A stretch of 44,793 nucleotides of DNA from Caldifarciminota bacterium (lineage in GTDB: Bacteria > Hydrothermota > Tepidihabitantia > B3-TA06 > JALVRC01). A program made the position numbers and the translations under genes. The stretch spans positions 1 through 44,793 of the forward strand of contig JALVRC010000046.1 of the NCBI GenBank assembly GCA_027025255.1, given 5' to 3'. This document shows, in pieces, positions 33,100-39,653 of this stretch; positions within the stretch are counted from its first letter, which is position 1, and each line of letters opens with the position of its first letter. Under the pieces are notes generated by a model, which was not told the DNA's origin, ran no database searches, and was given only the letters and a program-made list of their open reading frames with translations.

Positions 33100-34394
33100 C
33101 CCTTTCCTCCTTTGTTTTTTATTATTCTATAAATTTCTTCTGGTTTAAAAGGCTTTGATATGTAACCATTAGCTCCAACTAATTGAGCTTTCATCCTATC
33201 AAAAAAGCCCTTTTTAGAGGTTAAAAAATATACCTGAGTATCTTTTAATCCTGCTATCTTTCTTATTTCTCTGCATATTTCATAACCATCAATCCCTGGC
33301 ATAACAATGTCAAGAAATATTATGTCAGGGGAAAACTCTTTCGCTTTATCAATACCCAAAACCCCTTCAGAAGCCTCAATAATCATAACATCCTTAAAAT
33401 GTTTCTGGATCATTTTTTTTACTATTCTTCTTGTAACTAAACTATCATCAATAATAAGAATAGTAAAAGCTTTCTTATCTTTTAAACTTAGAATTTCTTT
33501 TTCAAGAAGAGTTTTTATCCCTCTAAAAACCGTCTCCTGTTTTAATCCTATTTTATCAGCAATATCTTCTATGTTTATTTCTTTATCTATAGCCAATAGA
33601 ATCTTTAATTCAATAGGATGCAAAACAGGCATTTCAACCTTTTTTATAGGCTTTTTATAGATAATGCCGTTGTAGTTAAGGTTTTCACAGCCCTCTTCAC
33701 ACAAAAAGTCCCTGAAAATGGTATCCTTTAATCTCATTGCTTCAAGCATTGCAAAATCAACAGGTAAATCTATCATTTTTACAGGAGGATCTTCATAATC
33801 CATTTTCCTGAAAAAAAGTTGACCTTCATGCATAAAAATCTGAAAAAAAGCGTTTTGTCCTTCCTGGATGGAAGATTCTGCATATTCAAGAACTCCCTCC
33901 TGTAAGAAAAACCGAACGTTAATACCTGGCAAATTCACAAAGAAAACACCGCTTATCTTATTCTGAGAACACATCTCCATATAGGAAGCAAAATCATCAT
34001 TACCAATCTCTCCACTTATATACTGTTCATCTTCCATTATGTTCTTTACAAGTAAACTAAGTTCAGAAATTGTAAAAGGCTTCTCAAGTATATAACCAAT
34101 TCCGAGATTGGATGCTTCTTTCTTTATATTTTCATCCAAAAAACCACTTATCAATATTATAGGGATATCCTTCTTGAAACTCCGTACTTTCCTTATAAAT
34201 TCAGTCCCATACATATCTGGAAGCCTATAATCAACTATCAATAGCTTTATTTGAAATCTTTTTAACATGAAATATTGTATTGCCTCTTCACCGCTCTGGG
34301 CAGAAATAATCTTATATCCCTTATTTGTAAGATAAGATGTATACATTTTTCTTATATATGATTCGTCATCAACAAGAAGGATTTCTTCAGCCAT
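33096..34394 (-). CDS. REC-PATAN-winged helix-REC response regulator
   Basis: 432 residues: receiver 1 (residues 1-120, Asp55 in LLIVDYRLPD, Lys in ILEKPF), a PATAN/DUF4388 domain (about 130-228; GVFFVNLPGINVRFFLQEG, GQNAFFQIFMHEGQLFF, LEAMRLKDTI), a winged-helix-like segment (about 256-306; LKILLAIDKEINIEDIADKI), and receiver 2 (310-430; Asp362 in IIFLDIVMPG, ISKPFK). This places it with PatA/PixG regulators that control pilus-based motility in cyanobacteria, but with two receivers. It is the first gene of the operon. The ATG lies 6 nt after the -10 box with no ribosome-binding site, so a leaderless mRNA is expected. Confidence 0.85.
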   Translation of the reverse strand: MAEEILLVDDESYIRKMYTSYLTNKGYKIISAQSGEEAIQYFMLKRFQIKLLIVDYRLPDMYGTEFIRKVRSFKKDIPIILISGFLDENIKKEASNLGIGYILEKPFTISELSLLVKNIMEDEQYISGEIGNDDFASYMEMCSQNKISGVFFVNLPGINVRFFLQEGVLEYAESSIQEGQNAFFQIFMHEGQLFFRKMDYEDPPVKMIDLPVDFAMLEAMRLKDTIFRDFLCEEGCENLNYNGIIYKKPIKKVEMPVLHPIELKILLAIDKEINIEDIADKIGLKQETVFRGIKTLLEKEILSLKDKKAFTILIIDDSLVTRRIVKKMIQKHFKDVMIIEASEGVLGIDKAKEFSPDIIFLDIVMPGIDGYEICREIRKIAGLKDTQVYFLTSKKGFFDRMKAQLVGANGYISKPFKPEEIYRIIKNKGGKG

Positions 34395-34400
34395 AATTAA

Positions 34401-34428
34401 ACTATATATACATTTTAAAGTATGTCAA
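34401..34428 (-). promoter_or_regulatory. Promoter TTGACA-16-TATAGT of the chemosensory operon, leaderless
   Basis: Minus strand TTGACA at 34423-34428, TATAGT at 34401-34406, 16 bp apart. Six bases (TTAATT) separate the -10 from the ATG at 34392-34394. Confidence 0.78.
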
Positions 34429-34450
34429 GTATTAAACTTTTCTTTAAAAG

Positions 34451-35209
34451 TTATTTATCTTTAATAATCAATGAAGCTAACCTTTTACCTGACAGTAACA
34501 TACCACCAAATATCGGTCCCATCCGAGGATAACCATGAACAGCATTAACAGACATCCCTGCTGCATACAATCCTGGGAAAACTTCTCCAGTACCAGATAC
34601 AACAAGTTTTTCTGCTTCATCAGCATTCATAGGCCCTTCTCCTTTTATAAGACTATGTTTCGTCTTCTTTTGAACCATATGAACAATTTCAGCATCGTGC
34701 CCTGTAGCATCAACAAGATATTTTGATGAAATAACGAGCGGATCAACATGCAATTCAGCCATAAACACGCTACTCCAATTTATTACTGCACCTACGACTC
34801 TATCCTGTTTAATCATTACATCTTCAACAGTAATAAGATTAAAATACTTAAGCCCCATTTTCATGTTTTTAAAAAGTAATGCCCCCAGAAGAGCCATAGA
34901 AGATGTAGTAAAATAACCCTCTTTAAATTTTTTAAAAGGGACTTCAAGCTCTTTAAGAATTTCTATCGCACTTTCTTGAACAACTACAACATTAAACATC
35001 ATTCCACCACCAGCAAGTCCTCCACCTGGCCTCAGTGCCTTTTCAATAAGAGTAACACTCACCCCTTCCTTTAAAAGATAATATGCTGCTGCAAGACCGG
35101 AAGGACCTCCTCCTACTATAACAGCCTCGTTTACAAGAGCATCCTTCATTTCATTCATATATGTTTCAATGATTGCACTGCTAACATTTATTTCATCTAT
35201 ATACGTCAT
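34451..35209 (-). CDS. thi4: Thi4-type thiazole synthase, histidine (sulfide-using) variant
   Basis: 252 residues. NAD/FAD-type dinucleotide motif AVIVGGGPSGLAAAYYL (residues 29-45), TLIEKALRPGGGLAGGG, and the C-terminal GLYAAGMSVNAVHGYPRMGPIFGGMLLSGK are the Thi4 signature. It makes the adenylated thiazole of thiamin from NAD and glycine. The sulfur-donating cysteine of yeast Thi4 is replaced by His154 in LHVDP, as in the methanogen enzymes that take free sulfide with iron and turn over many times. Anaerobic, sulfide-rich growth is implied. The start overlaps the rhomboid gene by 17 nt. Ribulose-1,5-bisphosphate synthetase annotations for archaeal homologues refer to the same family. Confidence 0.88.
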   Translation of the reverse strand: MTYIDEINVSSAIIETYMNEMKDALVNEAVIVGGGPSGLAAAYYLLKEGVSVTLIEKALRPGGGLAGGGMMFNVVVVQESAIEILKELEVPFKKFKEGYFTTSSMALLGALLFKNMKMGLKYFNLITVEDVMIKQDRVVGAVINWSSVFMAELHVDPLVISSKYLVDATGHDAEIVHMVQKKTKHSLIKGEGPMNADEAEKLVVSGTGEVFPGLYAAGMSVNAVHGYPRMGPIFGGMLLSGKRLASLIIKDK

Positions 35210-35882
35210 ATTGCCTTTCTCTCCTTTGTTTTACTTTGTTTCTTAAAGGTAATGCCAACAAAACACCTGTCAAAAAACCCCCGATATGAGCGAACCATGC
35301 CACTCCTCCCTGAGCTCCCAATGAACCCAATCCACTAAAGAATTGCAAGAGTATCCATAATCCAAGAAATATGTACGCAGGTATATAAACTATTTCCCAA
35401 ATAATAACCAGAGGGAGTAAGGTTAATATCTTTGCACGAGGGAAAAGTATTATATATGCACCCAGAATCCCAGAAATAGCACCAGACGCACCTATCATAG
35501 GTATATTAGAAGCTGGATTTAAAAAAGCCTGAATAAGCGCCCCTCCTATACCAGACATAAAATAAATAAATAAAAACTTAGAATGCCCGGCTATATCTTC
35601 TACATTATCCCCGAATATCCATAAAAACCACATATTTCCAATTATATGAAGTAAATCTGCATGTATAAACATTGATGTAAAAATTGTAAGCACCGCATAA
35701 AAAGAAAACGAAAAAATGAGTCTTTCTGGTAGAAGACCAAAAGCGTAAAAGAATTGAGTTAGGGCATTTTTAGAAAAGGACAATTCAAAAAGGAAAACAA
35801 TTACATTTATAACTATAATAGTATACAAAAATAAAGGCTTTTTATAAGAAGGAATATTATCCTTAAGGGGTAACATATTCAA
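35193..35882 (-). CDS. Rhomboid-family intramembrane serine protease
   Basis: 229 residues, six membrane helices. The catalytic serine is Ser133 in GASGAISG, the partner His199 is in WFAHIGGFLTG; HADLLHIIGNMWFLWIFG supplies the conserved histidine and asparagine. The L1-loop equivalent and the C-terminal basic tail are present. It cleaves membrane proteins near the outer side of a helix; the substrate is unknown. It overlaps ispF by 20 nt and thi4 by 17 nt, so co-transcription is likely but a functional link is not obvious. Confidence 0.9.
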   Translation of the reverse strand: MNMLPLKDNIPSYKKPLFLYTIIVINVIVFLFELSFSKNALTQFFYAFGLLPERLIFSFSFYAVLTIFTSMFIHADLLHIIGNMWFLWIFGDNVEDIAGHSKFLFIYFMSGIGGALIQAFLNPASNIPMIGASGAISGILGAYIILFPRAKILTLLPLVIIWEIVYIPAYIFLGLWILLQFFSGLGSLGAQGGVAWFAHIGGFLTGVLLALPLRNKVKQRRERQYDVYR

Positions 35883-36342
35883 CTCCTGCTTGAGCTATAC
35901 AAACAATGCCCTCTCCTCTCCCTATAAATCCCATACCCTCGTTAGACTTAACTTGAATATTAACAAATCTTTCACTTATCTCTAAAATAGTTGAAAGAGA
36001 ACGCATCATAGGAACAATAAAGTCCTTTAATTTAGGCCTTTCTGCAATTATAATAACCTGAACAAAGCTCAAATTTGCCTGCCTCTCTTTTAAACGTTTT
36101 AATATCTCCCTTATAAAGAAAGAACTTTTAACATCCTTATATTCTAACATAGAAGGAGAAAACATCTCTCCTATACCACCCATAAAACTTGCACTTAGAA
36201 CAGCATCCGCTATTGCATGAAGAACAACATCTCCGTCAGAATGCGAAGCAAGTCCTTCTTTATAAGGAATTTCTATGCCTCCTAATCGTAGCCTGCTACC
36301 CGATGAGAACTTGTGAGAATCATATCCAATCCCTGTAATCAT
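35863..36342 (-). CDS. ispF: 2-C-methyl-D-erythritol 2,4-cyclodiphosphate synthase
   Basis: 159 residues. Zinc ligands Asp8 and His10 (GIGYDSHKF) and His42 (SHSDGDVVLHAIADA) are present, as is GMGFIGRGEGI near the C-terminus. It makes the cyclodiphosphate of the MEP isoprenoid pathway. Odd point: the near-invariant GDIG loop reads GGIG (Gly56 in place of Asp56, which contacts the CDP ribose in the E. coli enzyme), and the following FPDTD is FSPSM. Catalytic metal ligands are kept, so it is probably active. The ATG is 6 nt from the -10 box without a ribosome-binding site. Confidence 0.9.
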   Translation of the reverse strand: MITGIGYDSHKFSSGSRLRLGGIEIPYKEGLASHSDGDVVLHAIADAVLSASFMGGIGEMFSPSMLEYKDVKSSFFIREILKRLKERQANLSFVQVIIIAERPKLKDFIVPMMRSLSTILEISERFVNIQVKSNEGMGFIGRGEGIVCIAQAGVEYVTP

Positions 36343-36348
36343 CTAACA

Positions 36349-36376
36349 ATTATAAACACTTTTATAAAAAAGTCAA
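36349..36376 (-). promoter_or_regulatory. Promoter TTGACT-16-TATAAT for ispF-rhomboid-thi4, leaderless
   Basis: Minus strand TTGACT at 36371-36376 and TATAAT at 36349-36354, 16 bp apart. Six bases (TGTTAG) separate the -10 from the ATG at 36340-36342. The -35 lies 3 bp from the -35 of the divergent promoter. Confidence 0.8.
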
Positions 36377-36379
36377 GAC

Positions 36380-36407
36380 TTGACACAACATAAAAACAAT
36401 ATATAAT
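36380..36407 (+). promoter_or_regulatory. Promoter TTGACA-16-TATAAT for the glycosyltransferase, near-leaderless
   Basis: TTGACA at 36380-36385 and TATAAT at 36402-36407, both consensus, 16 bp apart. Seven bases (TTGAATT) separate the -10 from the ATG at 36415. No ribosome-binding site is present. Confidence 0.8.
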
Positions 36408-36414
36408 TTGAATT

Positions 36415-37707
36415 ATGGATATTTTCTTTATAATTTTGTCAAAAATGCTTTTATTATTACTTATTATAATTTCAATTTATATTCTTGTTATTGGATTTAA
36501 AGTCAGGATTAAAAGATTAAAACATACCTTCTTCCCTGAGGTAAGTCTTCTTGTTTATGCAAAGGATGCGGGTAATACAATAAAAAGAAAAATAGAAAAT
36601 TTTCTTTCTCAAAACTATCCTGAAAATAAATATGAAATAATTGTTTACGACAATGCTTCTTCAGACGAAACAAAAAAAATATGTGAAGGCTTTGCTAAAA
36701 AAGGCGCTATAAAATACATAAGGGTTGGAGAGAATAAAAATCTTAGAAAAAGCTATGGAAAAGGGACAGTCATATATATAAAGCATCCTGGATTTGACAG
36801 AAAGGCACCTCTATTAGACCTTGCGATAAAAGAGCTTGCAACAGGAGAAATAATACTTATGAATGATCCTGATGTTGTTTGCGAAAAAAACTGGATACTT
36901 GACATGGTGCAGCCTTTTAAGAATAAACAGGTAGGAGCAGTAACAGGTACTGTCCACTGTGGGAACTACTATGAATCGATTATGACACGCTTAAGAGCAG
37001 TTGAGGACGAATGGAATTATGTTGTAACCAGAATGATTAACAATGAAATGATACCTATATATGGAGCTAACTATGGTCTCCGCTATTCCGTATGGAAAGA
37101 GGTAGGAGGACATGGTACCGGAGTAATAGAGGATGTTGATATAGCTGTTAAAATAATTGAAAAAGAATTTAAGATTGTAGGAGTCAGTGCTTCTGGTGTA
37201 GAAGAAGAAGTAAGTAATATAAATGCCTATTGGAGACAAAGAACTCGCTGGTACAAAGCTAACATTTTTCAGCTCTTTAAAGGGAAACACAAAATAAAGA
37301 AATTTATAAATCTCATACCCTTCTCATTACATTCCTGGGCAGTAATTTCAATGTATGCACTTTTAAGAGCTCTCCTTGACCCCCTTCATATCTCCGGGTT
37401 TACTATTGCTGTCACTCTGGATATCATATTTGCCTCAGCTCCCCTATTATTTCTTCATATTGCTATGTTTGTTGCATTTATAAAGATAAAAACAGGGAGG
37501 AAATTCATTCCGTTTATTCCTCTCTATCTCACAGTAGACGCTCTTCTTTTCTTTATAACCCTTATTTACGTTAACACATTGGGCAGATTTAGCAAAGAAG
37601 TATGGCCATCTCTCGAAGGCAAACACTATCATGCAGGTGTTAAACTTAAAAGAAAATGGTTTTTCCAATTCGAAAACAAAGAAAGAAAGCACTATAAAAA
37701 TAAATAG
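36415..37707 (+). CDS. Membrane-bound family 2 glycosyltransferase
   Basis: 430 residues. TM1 about 5-27; a cytoplasmic GT-A domain from about 42: VSLLVYAKDAGNTI, IIVYDNASSDETKK, the DxD-type NDPDVV, acceptor motif IEDVD and the QRTRWY (QxxRW) signature of processive beta-glycosyltransferases; then three helices from about 305 to 395. This layout matches poly-N-acetylglucosamine/hyaluronan/cellulose synthase-like enzymes. Sugar and product are unknown. It is transcribed alone from a consensus promoter with the ATG at about +1. No terminator is visible before the next promoter. Confidence 0.82.
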   Translation: MDIFFIILSKMLLLLLIIISIYILVIGFKVRIKRLKHTFFPEVSLLVYAKDAGNTIKRKIENFLSQNYPENKYEIIVYDNASSDETKKICEGFAKKGAIKYIRVGENKNLRKSYGKGTVIYIKHPGFDRKAPLLDLAIKELATGEIILMNDPDVVCEKNWILDMVQPFKNKQVGAVTGTVHCGNYYESIMTRLRAVEDEWNYVVTRMINNEMIPIYGANYGLRYSVWKEVGGHGTGVIEDVDIAVKIIEKEFKIVGVSASGVEEEVSNINAYWRQRTRWYKANIFQLFKGKHKIKKFINLIPFSLHSWAVISMYALLRALLDPLHISGFTIAVTLDIIFASAPLLFLHIAMFVAFIKIKTGRKFIPFIPLYLTVDALLFFITLIYVNTLGRFSKEVWPSLEGKHYHAGVKLKRKWFFQFENKERKHYKNK

Positions 37708-37718
37708 TTTTTTATTGC

Positions 37719-37746
37719 TTGACACTCCCATAAAAATGTGTATATT
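37719..37746 (+). promoter_or_regulatory. Promoter TTGACA-16-TATATT for the PpiD-like gene
   Basis: TTGACA at 37719-37724 and TATATT at 37741-37746, 16 bp apart. The predicted leader of about 37 nt carries AAAAAGGAGA (37774-37783) before the ATG at 37790. The transcript probably continues through tRNA-Glu and the OmpA-like gene. Confidence 0.7.
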
Positions 37747-37789
37747 TTTCTCTATATGATTATTTTTATGAATAAAAAGGAGAATTATA

Positions 37790-39568
37790 ATGATAAAGGA
37801 TTTTAGAAAATTAGGTGCAAGTATTATGGTAATAGTAGTTGTTTCCTTTCTTCTACTTATTGTACTTCAATGGGGAGCAAATCTTGCTGGTACACGCAAC
37901 AGAGCTCAATCAACACCCCGTGACGTAATACTTAAAGGAGATGGCATAAAGGTTACACGAATGTGGTATCAGGAAAACTATAAAAAAACACTTAGAGATT
38001 GGGAGGCTAAAAACAATAGACATCCCAGCAGCAGAGACTACAGAGAAATAAAAGAACAAGCATGGGAAAATCTGCAAAAAGATGTTATATGGGAAAGACT
38101 TCTCAAAAGCGAAAGGCCTGTAGTTACTGATGATGAAGTCTGGGAGATAATAAAGGTAACTCCTCCTCAAGAACTAATGCAAGATACTTCTTTTATCACC
38201 CCTGACGGTAAATTTAATTATCAAAGATACCACCAGCTTCTTACAATGCCTAATGCTCAACAGTGGATTACTCAATATGCAAAAATGATAAAGGCAAGCC
38301 TTTTAAAACAAAAGGTACAGTACGACCTTATCAATACCTATAGATTAACCTCCAATGAGAAAAAAGATATTTCTCGAATGGAAGGAGCAAAGGTTACTGT
38401 ACGTTTTATGCCTATAAATTACTCTCCCTATCCGATTGACAGCTCTGTAAGCAAAGAGGAAATAGAAAAAATTTATAAAAAATACAAAGACAAATACACA
38501 AGGGAAGAAAGAAGACGAATGATACCAATATATTTCTATTTAATCCCATCAAAAGCTGATTCAGAGAACGCTAAAGCAAGAATAGATTTAGCCTATGAGG
38601 CATTAAAAGAAGGAGACAGCTTCAATGTAGTAGCAGGAGATTATTCAGACAGTCCTTACGACACTATAAAAGTTACACCTGAAAAGCTTGCTGATACAGA
38701 AAAGGTAATTTTTAACTCATTAAAACCTGGAGACTACTCAAAACCGTATTTCTATTGGGGAACGTACAATGTTGTTAGAATGATTGAGAAAAGAAAGGAT
38801 ACCTTTACTGTAAATGTTATTACTGTAAGGATCAGACCTGGTGAGGATACAAAAGAAGCCCTGCTGTCAAGAATAGATTCTTTCAAAACAGTACTAAAAA
38901 AACGCAAAGGGATTATAGACTCTTCACTTATAAAAAAATGGAATATCCAGGTAAGAAGACCTATAGAAGCAAGTAAAAAATCAATTACATATTTTGTGGC
39001 TTTAAAAGATAAACTCTGGGCAGTAAAAACATTTGGAGAGAAAGCTCCGAAAGGAGCTATAAGTGAGCCTTTCCCTCTTTCAGACAAGGGATTTTTCATT
39101 TTCTATGTCTCAGAAATAAAGAAAAAGGACATGAAGCCTCTGGATAGTCTTAGAGCAAGTATTATAGAAAGGATACTCTATTTAAGAAATCTTGATAGTA
39201 TAAAATCTTTTGCTTTGCAATTAAAGGATAGTATTGTCAAATTCCATAGAACAATTGATGAGTTGGCTCCTGAACTCGGAGTAAAGATTGATACTCTCAC
39301 ACTTCCCTCCTTCTCTATGGGAGCCGATTATTATGGACCTGTCTTTTCAGCCGTTGTTATGACTATGAACCCAGGTGATAGATATGGACCGGTTGAAATG
39401 TTTAAGAGAACTCAATACGGCTTCATAGAATGCTTAAGAAGAGAACCTGATTTATCAAAACTTGAAACAGCCTACCATAACAGGATTGTAGATGCGATAA
39501 ATGCCCTTTCAGACAGCTTATTTAAAGAGCCTGAATGGAAAGATTACAGGAAACTTAATGAGTTTTAA
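37790..39568 (+). CDS. PpiD/SurA-like membrane-anchored periplasmic chaperone
   Basis: 592 residues. A single N-terminal membrane helix (about 9-30, after MIKDFRKLG) anchors a periplasmic protein. A SurA_N-like helical region (about 45-200; VTRMWYQENYKKTLRDWE, FNYQRYHQLL) is followed by a parvulin-like PPIase domain (about 240-345; YEALKEGDSFNVVAGDYSDSP, IFNSLKPGDYSKPYFYWGTYN) and a second, weaker repeat toward the C-terminus. The parvulin catalytic residues are not clearly kept, so it may only chaperone. Its role would be in outer-membrane protein folding, which fits the OmpA-like gene two positions downstream. Confidence 0.75.
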   Translation: MIKDFRKLGASIMVIVVVSFLLLIVLQWGANLAGTRNRAQSTPRDVILKGDGIKVTRMWYQENYKKTLRDWEAKNNRHPSSRDYREIKEQAWENLQKDVIWERLLKSERPVVTDDEVWEIIKVTPPQELMQDTSFITPDGKFNYQRYHQLLTMPNAQQWITQYAKMIKASLLKQKVQYDLINTYRLTSNEKKDISRMEGAKVTVRFMPINYSPYPIDSSVSKEEIEKIYKKYKDKYTREERRRMIPIYFYLIPSKADSENAKARIDLAYEALKEGDSFNVVAGDYSDSPYDTIKVTPEKLADTEKVIFNSLKPGDYSKPYFYWGTYNVVRMIEKRKDTFTVNVITVRIRPGEDTKEALLSRIDSFKTVLKKRKGIIDSSLIKKWNIQVRRPIEASKKSITYFVALKDKLWAVKTFGEKAPKGAISEPFPLSDKGFFIFYVSEIKKKDMKPLDSLRASIIERILYLRNLDSIKSFALQLKDSIVKFHRTIDELAPELGVKIDTLTLPSFSMGADYYGPVFSAVVMTMNPGDRYGPVEMFKRTQYGFIECLRREPDLSKLETAYHNRIVDAINALSDSLFKEPEWKDYRKLNEF

Positions 39569-39573
39569 CCTCT

Positions 39574-39645
39574 GGCCCCATCGTCTAATGGTTAGGACAT
39601 CACTCTTTCAAGGTGAAGATACGGGTTCGACTCCCGTTGGGGCTA
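39574..39645 (+). tRNA. tRNA-Glu (anticodon UUC)
   Basis: A 72-nt cloverleaf: acceptor GGCCCCA / TGGGGCT (one G-U end pair), D-arm TCTAATGGTTAGGA, anticodon loop CTTTCAA (TTC), T-arm ACGGG TTCGACT CCCGT, discriminator A. CCA is not encoded. It begins 5 nt after the PpiD-like stop and has no promoter of its own, so it must be cut from an mRNA. Eight bases after its end lies the ATG of the OmpA-like gene. Confidence 0.95.
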
Positions 39646-39653
39646 TTTGACAC

